Assembly: GCA_016709575.1 (NCBI GenBank)
Contig: JADJMM010000017.1
Location: forward strand, 62,001 to 126,000
From: Sphingobacteriaceae bacterium
GTDB lineage: Bacteria > Bacteroidota > Bacteroidia > B-17B0 > Aurantibacillaceae
Reading direction: 5' to 3'
Length of the DNA: 64,000 nucleotides
Of this stretch, positions 1-8,947 are shown piece by piece. A program made the translations under genes and the position numbers. Position 1 is the first letter of the stretch. Each line of letters opens with the position of its first letter. A model generated the notes under the pieces. That model searched no databases, was not told where the DNA came from, and worked only from the letters and a program-made list of their open reading frames with translations.

Positions 1-157
1 TTAATAAAGCTTTAGTTGGAATACAACCCCAGTTTAAACAAATACCACCAAGGTTTTCTTTTTCAATAACAGCGGTTTTAAAACCTAATTGAGAAGCACG
101 AATGGCAGTAACATAACCACCGGGACCACTTCCAATAACAATAACATCGTAGCTCAT
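1..157 (-). CDS. lpd: dihydrolipoyl dehydrogenase, N-terminal part (cut by window edge)
   Basis: E3 subunit of 2-oxoacid dehydrogenase complexes; a FAD enzyme that reoxidises dihydrolipoamide with NAD+. Only the first 52 residues are in the window. They show the FAD-binding GSGPGG motif at residues 9-14 and the redox-active disulfide motif CLNWGC (Cys40 and Cys45), the spacing typical of this enzyme. The ATG at 157 fits the family N-terminus. Related flavoprotein disulfide reductases share the motifs, but the local sequence is closest to Lpd. Confidence 0.88.
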   Translation of the reverse strand, partial: MSYDVIVIGSGPGGYVTAIRASQLGFKTAVIEKENLGGICLNWGCIPTKALL

Positions 158-244
158 AATTGTAATTTATAGAATGCTAATTTAAGATTTATATTAATCT
201 AAACTTGAAATTTACCTAATAAATTCGGGTTGAAATTCAGCGTA

Positions 245-1321
245 TTATAGGGTATATCTTGCCTGCGGAACCGCTGATAAATCGCAAAAGTCTTTTTTAA
301 GAAATTTGTAGTAGCCGGTAATGGCAATCATAGCGGCATTATCGGTACAAAACTCAAAGGGCGGAATAAATACATCCCATTTCAGTTTTTCGCCTGTTTC
401 TTTAAGTTGTTTGCGTAATTCGCTGTTAGCAGAAACACCGCCAGCTATAGAAATCTGATTAATGTTGTGAATTTTGGATGCTTCCACCAAATTATGCAAC
501 AAGGTTTTTACTAAATGATTTTGATAGGAAGCACAAATGTCATTTAAATTCTCCTCTATAAATTTCTGATTTTCTTTTATAGCATTCTGAATAAAATATA
601 AAAAGGAAGTCTTAATCCCACTAAAACTATAATCCAAATTGGGCACTTTTGATTTGGAGAATGAAAATTTATTTGGATTTCCGGTCTGTGCATATTTGTC
701 AATAAGCGGACCACCCGGATAAGGTAAACCTAATATTTTTGCAGCTTTATCGAAGGCTTCTCCCACGGCGTCATCCTGAGTTTCTCCTAATAATTCAAAC
801 GTTAGATGATCTTTTACTTTCACAATTTGAGTGTGTCCGCCACTAACGGTGAGACATAGAAAGGGAAAGTTGGGAGTTCGTAGTTCGTAGTTCGTAGACT
901 GTGTGTTTAGTTTTTTATCTACCAACTCCGAACTACCAACTCCTAACTGAATAAAATGAGCAAGAATATGCGCTTGCATATGATTTACCTCGATTAATGG
1001 AATGCCTAATCCCATTGATAAAGATTTTGCAAAACTGGTTCCTACCAATAAACTTCCCATTAAACCGGGACCACGTGTAAAGGCAATAGCTGATATTTGT
1101 GATAAATTAACACCCGCTTTTTCCAATGCAGCATGTACAGTTGGAACAATGTTTTTTTGGTGGTCGCGACTGGCTAATTCGGGTATTACGCCTCCGTATT
1201 GCTCGTGAATTTTCTGATTGGCTGTAATATTCGATAATAGAACCTCGTTTTGCAGTATAGCGCAAGAGGTATCGTCGCAGCTCGATTCTATTCCGAGAAT
1301 ATAAACTTTATCACTCTTCAT
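245..1321 (-). CDS. tsaD: tRNA N6-adenosine threonylcarbamoyltransferase TsaD
   Basis: Transfers the threonylcarbamoyl group from TC-AMP to A37 of ANN-decoding tRNAs, working with TsaB and TsaE. The protein has 358 residues: GIESSCDDTS at 10-19, the metal-binding pair His114/His118 in NHMQAH, and SGGHT at 160-164. The family usually joins the HxxxH segment to SGGHT by a short linker. Here about 25 residues (about 127-151) are encoded by an imperfect palindrome of TAGTTCG/TTGGTAG-type repeats, so this looks like a repeat inserted in frame. Divergent from the tamB-like gene with only 30 bp between starts. Confidence 0.95.
   Translation of the reverse strand: MKSDKVYILGIESSCDDTSCAILQNEVLLSNITANQKIHEQYGGVIPELASRDHQKNIVPTVHAALEKAGVNLSQISAIAFTRGPGLMGSLLVGTSFAKSLSMGLGIPLIEVNHMQAHILAHFIQLGVGSSELVDKKLNTQSTNYELRTPNFPFLCLTVSGGHTQIVKVKDHLTFELLGETQDDAVGEAFDKAAKILGLPYPGGPLIDKYAQTGNPNKFSFSKSKVPNLDYSFSGIKTSFLYFIQNAIKENQKFIEENLNDICASYQNHLVKTLLHNLVEASKIHNINQISIAGGVSANSELRKQLKETGEKLKWDVFIPPFEFCTDNAAMIAITGYYKFLKKDFCDLSAVPQARYTL
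878..948. repeat. imperfect palindrome inserted in the tsaD frame
   Basis: The left arm (about 879-899) is built of GTTCGTA units. The right arm (about 920-948) is its imperfect reverse complement built of ACCAACTCC and GAACTACC units, around a T-rich loop. It keeps the tsaD reading frame open and encodes a low-complexity linker between the metal-binding histidines and SGGHT. This is seen directly; that it is a dispersed repeat family is inference. Confidence 0.6.
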
Positions 1322-1351
1322 GCGTCTAATTTTTATTAACTTTATAGGCTT

Positions 1352-3328
1352 ATGACCGTATGGCGTAAAATTACAAGAATATTGCTTAAAACACTCAAGT
1401 ATGCGTTTGTTTTGGTGGTTCTTTTATGCGTTTTTGTAATTATTGCCGTCAACTCCGAAGATTGCCAAACTTGGCTGGCTCATAAAGCATCCTCTTATTT
1501 ATCAAGTGAAATTGGAACAAGGATTGAAATTGAAAAAGTAAAACTACATTTTGTGAAGAGTGCTGAATTGGAAGGGGTTTTTGTGGAAGATGACCGTCAC
1601 GATACCATTCTTTACAGCAAATCTATTTCAGTCACCTTCGATAATTTTGATTACAGAAAGCAAACACTTAAAATTTCTGAGGTAAAGTTAAACGATACAA
1701 AAGCCAGAATTGTAAAGTACAAAGACAAAGATGATTTTAATTTTCAGCAACTGATTAATTATTTTGCTTCGGGCGATACAACTTCAGTTAAAAGTTCTTC
1801 CACTTGGAAAATCTCTTATGGTAAATTGTTTTTGAATAATATTGATTTTGTTTACAGAAACGAACGACATGATGTTTCGGTTACTGAGAATATTAATTAC
1901 AATAATATTCACGTTAAGAATGTGTCAGGTGAATTTGATGATATTAAAATTGTGAACAATAAAATATTTACATCTGTAAAAGGCTTGAAGTGTAAAGAAC
2001 AATGTGGTTTAGTTCTTGAAGACTTTAATGGTAACGTTAAAGTATCATCGGAAGAATTAGTCTGCATGAATTTAAATTTAAGAACTGCAAACAGTATTGT
2101 AAAAGGAGGCTTCTCGTTTAGTTATTCGACTTGGGAAGATTATCAGGATTTCATTAATAAAGTGAAGATACGTGCACTCTTGTTAGAAGAAACAAAAATA
2201 AATTTTAAGGACATCGCTTATTTTGTAAAAGAGTTAAACGGCTTAGATAAAGAACTTTATTTTAGTGGTAATGTAAAAGGGTATGTAAATGATTTAAATG
2301 GCGAAAAAATCAAGTTATTGTTTGCCGATAACACAAGGTTTATGGGGAATTTATCCCTAAAAGGATTACCGGATATAAAAAACACCTACTTGCATTTTGA
2401 TGTCCTGAATTTAAGTACTACTAAAAAAGATATTGAGAAAATTCCAACCTTTCCTTTTTCGGACAAGAAACATTTGGAGTTGCCTTCTAATCTCTCGCAA
2501 TTGGGCGTGGTAACTTTTAAAGGAAAATTTGATGGGTATATCAATAATTTTATTTCGGATGGTACTTTCAAAACGGCATTAGGCTCGTTGTACACCGATT
2601 TACAAATGAAAATTGATACGGTAAAAGATGTAGTAAGCTATAACGGAAAATTAGCATCCAACAATTTTAATTTAGGAAAATTAGCCGGCTTACCGAACCT
2701 TGGCGCTTTATCTATTAATTCTAGCATAAAAGGGAAGGGTTTAACCTTAAAAGATGTGGATGCTGAATTAAATGGTTACATCAATAACATCACTTTTAAA
2801 AATTACGCCTATCAACACATTACCATAAACGGAAATGTTAGAAATAAAGTCTTTAAAGGAAAATTTGTAATGAAAGATAATAATGCCGATTTAGATTTCG
2901 ACGGTAAGATAGATTACAACGATAAGATTCCGCAAATGGATTTTATATCTACTATCAATAAATTAAATTTAAAACGCTTAGGTTTGGTAGATACAAAAAC
3001 AGATGGTTTTATTTCTTCTCAGGTATTTATTAATTTGAAAGGGGATAACATTGATAATGTTTCCGGAGAAATAAATATTGATAACACAATATACAAAACA
3101 GAGGAGAAGGATTATAAAATTAGCACCCTCGATTTAGTTCTTGAACAATCGACTATCGAGAAGCAATTAAAACTTACTTCCAATATATTTAACTTATCGG
3201 TTAACGGTCCTTATAAAATTTCAAATCTTGGTCCGGCATTTAATCAGTTTTTCTTCACTTACTATCCCGCGTTTTTTGTAAGAACAAAGGCAATATGGTT
3301 TATACAGATATGTTTAAGTATAAACTAA
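1352..3328 (+). CDS. TamB-like translocation/assembly protein, N-terminal fragment
   Basis: Long AsmA/TamB-type protein thought to bridge inner and outer membranes for lipid or outer-membrane protein traffic. It has an N-terminal membrane anchor (about residues 10-33), then hundreds of residues of beta-rich repeats. The frame ends at 3328, but family-like sequence continues in a second frame from about 3292 to 3335 and in a third from about 3335. Two one-base indels within 50 bp, one in a run of six A, therefore split the gene. The reconstructed gene runs 1352-5843, about 1,495 residues, the usual TamB length in Bacteroidota. The last dozen residues of this piece are out-of-frame translation. 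Confidence 0.82.
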   Translation: MTVWRKITRILLKTLKYAFVLVVLLCVFVIIAVNSEDCQTWLAHKASSYLSSEIGTRIEIEKVKLHFVKSAELEGVFVEDDRHDTILYSKSISVTFDNFDYRKQTLKISEVKLNDTKARIVKYKDKDDFNFQQLINYFASGDTTSVKSSSTWKISYGKLFLNNIDFVYRNERHDVSVTENINYNNIHVKNVSGEFDDIKIVNNKIFTSVKGLKCKEQCGLVLEDFNGNVKVSSEELVCMNLNLRTANSIVKGGFSFSYSTWEDYQDFINKVKIRALLLEETKINFKDIAYFVKELNGLDKELYFSGNVKGYVNDLNGEKIKLLFADNTRFMGNLSLKGLPDIKNTYLHFDVLNLSTTKKDIEKIPTFPFSDKKHLELPSNLSQLGVVTFKGKFDGYINNFISDGTFKTALGSLYTDLQMKIDTVKDVVSYNGKLASNNFNLGKLAGLPNLGALSINSSIKGKGLTLKDVDAELNGYINNITFKNYAYQHITINGNVRNKVFKGKFVMKDNNADLDFDGKIDYNDKIPQMDFISTINKLNLKRLGLVDTKTDGFISSQVFINLKGDNIDNVSGEINIDNTIYKTEEKDYKISTLDLVLEQSTIEKQLKLTSNIFNLSVNGPYKISNLGPAFNQFFFTYYPAFFVRTKAIWFIQICLSIN

Positions 3329-3359
3329 CCATAAAAAATTCAATACCATCCGCGATTTT

Positions 3360-5843
3360 ATGTCGAATGATTTAATGATTAGTTCTGGTTCTGTATTTGA
3401 AGGCGATTTTGATGCATCAAAGAATATCTTCAACCTCAATTCTAATTCTGATTCCATACGGTATAAAACAATTAAGTTTAATAAAAACAAAATCGAATCG
3501 TATTCTCAAAACAATAAAATCAACTTAGTATTAAAATCTGATCACATCGATTTAACAGATAGTATCCGCATTAATAATTACTTCATGTATTTTGTATCGA
3601 AAGATAAAAACACAAAGTATAACGCGGAATGGGATAATAAAACTAAACCGCAAAATGCAGGTAAGTTTGCAGGCAAAATGTTTGTAGATAACAGTATCGC
3701 TACTCTAACTTACGATAAGATATTTTTAACGGCACACGACAGCACTTGGAATTTAGTTACCTCAGATAGTACCATTATCGATTCTTCAGGTACAGTTCGC
3801 GTGAAGCCCTTAATTTTCACCAATGGGAATCAAGGACTATCGATACATGGCGGCTTATCAAATAAACCTGGTGATAAATTAGCTTTTGATTTAAGGAATT
3901 TTGATTTGAAACAATTGAGTCCGTTTTTAGGAAGGTCGGTTAAATTAGAAGGTACGCTAAACGGACAATTTGCTTTGCATAACACTATAAAAAATTTAGC
4001 ATTTAGTAGCGATTTAGCATTTGATAAATTAAAATTGAATGACAAAAACTTAGGTTACGGAGAATTAAAAGCAGAGTATAATAACACCGATAAATACTTG
4101 TATTTAGATGGTTATACATCGATGGGAATTCAGAATCCTTTTGGTGAAAAAATAAAAAATATAAATTTCTCAGGCTATTATTATCTCAATAAGAAAGAAG
4201 AGAGTTTAGATATTAATCTCTCAGCGCAACCGGCCAATCTAACTTTATTGAATCCGTATTTAGAAGGCATTATCACTTTAAATTCAGGACTTGTAACAGG
4301 AGAAGGAAAGGTTACAGGAACACCTGAGAAGCCAATGATAAATGGAAAGTTTAAAATTATTAAGTGCGAAATGAAAGTGGATTACTTAAATGTAATTTAT
4401 CATTTAACAGGAGTTATTGATGTTTATCCCGATCAAATTAGCTTTCAGGATATAAAATTAACAGACGATATAAATAAGAAAATTGCACCGGGTGTTTTAA
4501 ACGGAAATATTTTTCATACCAATTTTAAAAATATGCAAATCGACTACGACTTAAATTTTAAGAATATGTTGATTTTAAATAAACCTAATATTGGTAAAGA
4601 TCCGTTTTACGGAAAAGCTTATGCAACCGGAACAGCAGGTATTTATGGTTTCTTTAATAAAATTGCTATGGAAATTAAAGTAAAAACTGAGAAGGGAACA
4701 GTTTTCACAATTCCATTAGATGGTCCAGCTTCAGTTTCAGAAAACAACTTTATTCGTTTTGTTACAAAAGACACCATAAAGAAAATAAAAGAAGAACAGA
4801 AGTCGGGATTCACTTTGGATATGGATGTTCAGGCAACACCTGATGCTGAAGTTCAAATTGTGTTAGATGCAAAAAGTGGTGATGTTATCCGAGCAAGAGG
4901 CAAGGGAGATATAAAATTGAATATTAGTAACCACGGTAAGTTTGATATGTTTGGTGAGTATAAACTAAGTAGCGGCGATTACTTATTTACTCTAGAAAAT
5001 GTTATCACTAAGAAATTCGATATTCAAAAGGGAAGTACAATTAATTGGAGTGGTAGTCCGTACGCCGCCGAAATTGATATTACAGCTAATTACAAGCAGC
5101 GTGCTTCAATTGCACCTTTGTTTCCTCATGATACCACTGGAACCTATAAACGTCGCTTACCTGTAGATTGTAAATTATTAATGCACGATAAATTAATGTC
5201 ACCAAACATTTCCTTTGCCATTGATTTACCAACATTAGATGAAAACACGGCTTCTAAAATTCAAAGTATTTTAAATGATGAAGCGGAATTGAATCGTCAG
5301 GTGTTTTCATTGTTATTATTAAAAAGTTTTGTGACGCCATTGCAATATTCTGGTGCGGGAGGTATTTCGGCGGGTTCTGCCATTGCAGCAAACGGAACAG
5401 AAATGTTATCCAATCGTTTGAGCGGATGGCTAAGTAATTTAACGAAAGAAGTTGATGTGGGTGTAAACTATCGTCCGGGAAATGAAGTTAGCAGTGATGA
5501 GTTAGATGTAGCCTTATCAAAACAATTATTAAACAACCGTTTATCGGTAGATGGTAATTTTGGTTTCAATAATAATCAAACAACCAATACAACCGGTTTA
5601 ATTGGTGATGTGAATGTGGAATATAAACTTACAGAAGACGGTCGTTACCGAGTAAAAGGTTTTAACCGGACTAATGATAATACACAGTTAACCACACAAG
5701 GCGGACCGTATACTCAAGGCGTTGGTGTTTTTTATCGTGAGGAATACGAGACATGGTCGGAGTTGTATCGACGTTATATTAAGAAATTGAAGAAGGAGCC
5801 TAAGAAATCCGAGGCACCTGTTGAGACCACTGTTACGCCTTAA
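3360..5843 (+). CDS. TamB-like protein, C-terminal fragment with DUF490/TamB domain
   Basis: Continuation of the gene that starts at 1352. The ATG at 3360 is internal, since coding sequence continues upstream in this frame to about 3335. The last 450 residues form the TamB C-terminal (DUF490) domain: repeated amphipathic beta strands, then SAIAANGTEM and LSGWLSNLTKEVDVGVNYRPG, near residue 670-710, which match the conserved end of the family. It ends in a Lys-rich tail. The next gene follows after 57 bp on the same strand and also encodes an envelope protein. Confidence 0.85.
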   Translation: MSNDLMISSGSVFEGDFDASKNIFNLNSNSDSIRYKTIKFNKNKIESYSQNNKINLVLKSDHIDLTDSIRINNYFMYFVSKDKNTKYNAEWDNKTKPQNAGKFAGKMFVDNSIATLTYDKIFLTAHDSTWNLVTSDSTIIDSSGTVRVKPLIFTNGNQGLSIHGGLSNKPGDKLAFDLRNFDLKQLSPFLGRSVKLEGTLNGQFALHNTIKNLAFSSDLAFDKLKLNDKNLGYGELKAEYNNTDKYLYLDGYTSMGIQNPFGEKIKNINFSGYYYLNKKEESLDINLSAQPANLTLLNPYLEGIITLNSGLVTGEGKVTGTPEKPMINGKFKIIKCEMKVDYLNVIYHLTGVIDVYPDQISFQDIKLTDDINKKIAPGVLNGNIFHTNFKNMQIDYDLNFKNMLILNKPNIGKDPFYGKAYATGTAGIYGFFNKIAMEIKVKTEKGTVFTIPLDGPASVSENNFIRFVTKDTIKKIKEEQKSGFTLDMDVQATPDAEVQIVLDAKSGDVIRARGKGDIKLNISNHGKFDMFGEYKLSSGDYLFTLENVITKKFDIQKGSTINWSGSPYAAEIDITANYKQRASIAPLFPHDTTGTYKRRLPVDCKLLMHDKLMSPNISFAIDLPTLDENTASKIQSILNDEAELNRQVFSLLLLKSFVTPLQYSGAGGISAGSAIAANGTEMLSNRLSGWLSNLTKEVDVGVNYRPGNEVSSDELDVALSKQLLNNRLSVDGNFGFNNNQTTNTTGLIGDVNVEYKLTEDGRYRVKGFNRTNDNTQLTTQGGPYTQGVGVFYREEYETWSELYRRYIKKLKKEPKKSEAPVETTVTP

Positions 5844-5900
5844 AATCGGCAATTGGTTTTAACAATTTGAAATTGTAGATTTACTATTAAATCATTAACC

Positions 5901-6593
5901 ATGAAAGCAAAGAATTTAATAGTTGTACTATTGTTTCTCTCTTGTTTTTCCTTTTCTCAAGAGAAAGACCCGAACAAAGGTTGGTATGTAGGACCGAATA
6001 TTTCTTATAGTGCTATTAGCGGTTATTATAATAATCAATTTGGATTTGATAATAGTTTTAATTACAAACCAATTTCTTATTCGTTAGGGGCAGATTGGCT
6101 TTATGCTTTTGGGAGAAAGCATACATTGAACTTCGGAATTCATTATGGGGAAACAAAGTTTTCATCTACTTATTACTGGCCATTAGATAGCTTATATAAT
6201 CCCGACAAAATAAGTACATATATAAAAAGCACCTCTCAGTATCTTGTATTACCTGTTCATATGAATTTTTGTTTGTTAAAAGGGAATATCTCACCTTATG
6301 TAATGACAGGACTCGCTGTGGGAATTTCTATTGGAGGCAGATCTTTCAGTAGAACAACTTATGTAAATGGAAAAGTTGAGGAAATGCGTGCTAATGGTTA
6401 TTCCCGTTCCCATCTCGATTTGCTATGGCAACTTGGTATTGGGGTTGATGTGAATTTAGATAAAAAGAGATTCAGAGTATTTGTTTATGATAGTGGTGAT
6501 GGACCTATCCTTCTTAGCGCTTTAGCAGGCCAAACTTGGCGTTATTCCATCCACACTGGAATTTCCTACTATTTCAAAACTTCGCGCCGTTAA
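5901..6593 (+). CDS. outer-membrane beta-barrel protein (porin-like)
   Basis: Residues 1-19 form a signal peptide (hydrophobic core followed by FSFSQ). The mature 210 residues alternate polar and aromatic amino acids in strand-length blocks (WYVGPNISYS, LGADWLYAFG, LNFGIHYGE) and end near IHTGISYYFK, typical of eight-stranded outer-membrane barrels of Bacteroidota (PorT/OMP_b-brl type). Substrate and partner are unknown. The 3' end overlaps the end of the convergent hutI gene by 20 bp. Confidence 0.75.
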   Translation: MKAKNLIVVLLFLSCFSFSQEKDPNKGWYVGPNISYSAISGYYNNQFGFDNSFNYKPISYSLGADWLYAFGRKHTLNFGIHYGETKFSSTYYWPLDSLYNPDKISTYIKSTSQYLVLPVHMNFCLLKGNISPYVMTGLAVGISIGGRSFSRTTYVNGKVEEMRANGYSRSHLDLLWQLGIGVDVNLDKKRFRVFVYDSGDGPILLSALAGQTWRYSIHTGISYYFKTSRR

Positions 6594-7200
6594 TTATCAC
6601 CGTTTCAATTAAACTGCTCCCAAAAGCGTAGGGGATATAACCGTAACTTGCTATTGGTTTTGTGATAAAGATATTTGCTTTTTTACCAATAGTAATACTT
6701 CCGACTTCTTTACTTAAATCCATGGCGTAAGCTGAATTAATTGTAGAAGCATTAATGACTTCCTCAGGATTTAATTTGTAATCAATACAACCTAAACTCA
6801 TCATAAAATTCATATTCCCACTCGGACTACTTCCCGGATTGTAATCACTGGCAAATGCTATTGGTAAACCTGCATCAATCATTTTGCGGGCAGGCGGTAA
6901 TTGTAAATTCAAGAAGAAAGCTGCGCCTGGTAAAATAGTAGGCATTGTATCGCTGTTTTTTAATAGTGCAATATCATCGTCATTACAAAACTCTAAATGG
7001 TCAACACTAATGGCCTTGCATTCAACAGCAGTTTTAATGCCGTTACTATGACTCAATTGTTCTGCGTGAACTTTTGGAGTGAGTCCGTGTTTTAAACCTG
7101 CCAATAAAATTTCTTTGGTTTCTTCAGCGGAGAAATAATTTTTCTCGCAAAATACATCAATATAATCTGCTAATTTTTCTTTAGCAATAGCGGGTAACAT
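6574..7200 (-). CDS. hutI: imidazolonepropionase, C-terminal fragment
   Basis: Third step of histidine degradation: hydrolyses 4-imidazolone-5-propanoate to formiminoglutamate; a metal-dependent amidohydrolase. This piece carries the conserved HSNGIKTAVECKAIS and DHLEF segments (metal-ligand region) and ASDYNPGSSP with the catalytic Asp. Coding sequence continues upstream in the same frame to about 7325 (KATFLGAHALP-like sequence is readable), so the true junction with the N-terminal fragment is near 7325. The whole gene would be 6574-7820, about 415 residues, normal for HutI. Confidence 0.88.
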   Translation of the reverse strand: MLPAIAKEKLADYIDVFCEKNYFSAEETKEILLAGLKHGLTPKVHAEQLSHSNGIKTAVECKAISVDHLEFCNDDDIALLKNSDTMPTILPGAAFFLNLQLPPARKMIDAGLPIAFASDYNPGSSPSGNMNFMMSLGCIDYKLNPEEVINASTINSAYAMDLSKEVGSITIGKKANIFITKPIASYGYIPYAFGSSLIETVIINGAKF

Positions 7201-7319
7201 TTCGTTGATGATTAAATCAATATAACCTTTCTTGTTGTCTTTAAATTTTGCAGGTAAAGCGTGTGCTCCTAAAAAAGTTGCTTTAACGGGAATGACGTTT
7301 AAATCCTTTAGGCGTTTTA

Positions 7320-7820
7320 TTACGCGAAGTATTTTAATTCTGATTCAAGATTTAATCCGTAACCACTTTTTATTTCAACTGCACCTGTACCTTGATAAAT
7401 TATTTCCTTAAAGCGAACTAGAGATTGTTCAAACAAATCATCTTCGCCGGTCTCTCTTAATTTTTTTGCTGAGTTTAAAATACCTCCACCACGTTTCGCA
7501 ATCTCTTCGTACGATAAACCGTTTATTCTATCAACAAATTCACTTTCGCGGTTACCGGCATAAACTATGTGGGTATGACTATCGGCATAACAGGGTAGAA
7601 CTAACTTTCCGGAGGCATCAATCACTTCTAAATCTTTCCAATCTGTAATGCCCGGAAAATCTTCCATCTTGCCAAAATCAGCAATTAAACCATTATCAAT
7701 TGCTAACCATGCGTCTTCGATACATGGGAGAACACTCATATCCTTGCCACAAACCTTATTAATGTTTGTTTCACGAACCTGAACTAAGGATTTTATGTTT
7801 TTTATAAGAAGTTTGCCCAT
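7320..7820 (-). CDS. hutI: imidazolonepropionase, N-terminal fragment
   Basis: The first 166 residues of HutI, including the ADSHTHIVYAGNRE segment with the HxH metal ligands and the family motif SYEEIAKRGGGI. The frame runs into a stop right after ESELK. Restoring one base near 7330 joins it to the downstream frame (LRVIKRLKDLN...), so one single-base deletion explains the split. No other hut gene is adjacent. Confidence 0.88.
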   Translation of the reverse strand: MGKLLIKNIKSLVQVRETNINKVCGKDMSVLPCIEDAWLAIDNGLIADFGKMEDFPGITDWKDLEVIDASGKLVLPCYADSHTHIVYAGNRESEFVDRINGLSYEEIAKRGGGILNSAKKLRETGEDDLFEQSLVRFKEIIYQGTGAVEIKSGYGLNLESELKYFA

Positions 7821-7870
7821 AAATACGCTGCAATTTAATTAATTCCATTCAAAAAACTATCTTTGTTACT

Positions 7871-8947
7871 ATGTCAGGCAACACATTTGGACAAGTATTT
7901 AAGCTTACAACCTTTGGCGAGAGTCACGGCGAGGCTATTGGCGGCATTATTGATGGTTGTCCGGCCGGTTTAAGTATTGATTTTGATTTTATTCAGAATG
8001 AATTAGACCGACGTAAACCAGGGCAATCGCATATAACCACTCAACGTAAAGAAAGCGATAAAGTTCAGTTTCTATCCGGAATTTTTGAAGGTAAAACAAT
8101 AGGAACTCCAATAGGATTTATCATTCCAAACGAAAATCAAAAAGGTAAAGATTATGAACATTTAAAAGATGTTTTCCGTCCTAGCCATGCTGATTTTACA
8201 TACGAGGCAAAATATGGCATTCGCGATTATAAAGGTGGCGGAAGAAGTAGTGCAAGAGAAACAGCTTGCAGAATTGTCGGTGGAGCAATCGCTAAATTGA
8301 TTTTAAAACAAAGTAATATTTCTATTCAGGCTTATGTAAGTTGTGTGAAGGATGTGAAACTTACAATTCCCTATACAAAATTAGATTTATCAAAAACTGA
8401 ATCTAATATTATTCGTTGTCCGGATGAAACTACTGCTAACAAAATGATTTCTCTAATTGAAGAAACGCGTAAAGCCGGAGATACTGTTGGAGGAATTATT
8501 TCTTGTGTTATAAAAGGAACTCCGGTTGGATTAGGCGAACCTGTATTCGATAAACTCCATGCTGATTTAGGAAAAGCGATGTTAAGTATTAATGCAGTAA
8601 AAGGTTTTGAATACGGCGCAGGTTTTGATTCTATTAACGCTTACGGTTCTGAACTCAATGATATTTTTGAAGGGGGTAAAGAAATTTCAACTAAAACAAA
8701 TAATAGTGGAGGAGTGCAAGGTGGTATTAGTAACGGGCAAGATATTTATTTTAATGTCGCTTTTAAACCTGTTGCTACAGTAATGCAATCTCAAAAAAGT
8801 GTGAATGCAAAAGGGGAGGAAGTGGATTTAGAAGGAAAAGGTCGTCACGACCCATGTGTTTTGCCTCGTGCTGTCCCTATTGTAGAAAACATGGCGGCTT
8901 TAGTTTTAGTTGATCATTTATTACGTTCACGTGTTTCAAAACTGTGA
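7871..8947 (+). CDS. aroC: chorismate synthase
   Basis: Last step of the shikimate pathway: anti-elimination of phosphate from EPSP to give chorismate, using reduced FMN. 358 residues with all signature motifs: GESHGEAIGG near residue 17, GGGRSSARET near 120, and RHDPCVLPRA near 325. Complete and of normal length. A TATCTTTG box (-7 like) lies 5 bp before the ATG, but no matching -33 element was found. Its TGA overlaps the GTG start of the next gene, so the two are probably co-transcribed. Confidence 0.97.
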   Translation: MSGNTFGQVFKLTTFGESHGEAIGGIIDGCPAGLSIDFDFIQNELDRRKPGQSHITTQRKESDKVQFLSGIFEGKTIGTPIGFIIPNENQKGKDYEHLKDVFRPSHADFTYEAKYGIRDYKGGGRSSARETACRIVGGAIAKLILKQSNISIQAYVSCVKDVKLTIPYTKLDLSKTESNIIRCPDETTANKMISLIEETRKAGDTVGGIISCVIKGTPVGLGEPVFDKLHADLGKAMLSINAVKGFEYGAGFDSINAYGSELNDIFEGGKEISTKTNNSGGVQGGISNGQDIYFNVAFKPVATVMQSQKSVNAKGEEVDLEGKGRHDPCVLPRAVPIVENMAALVLVDHLLRSRVSKL

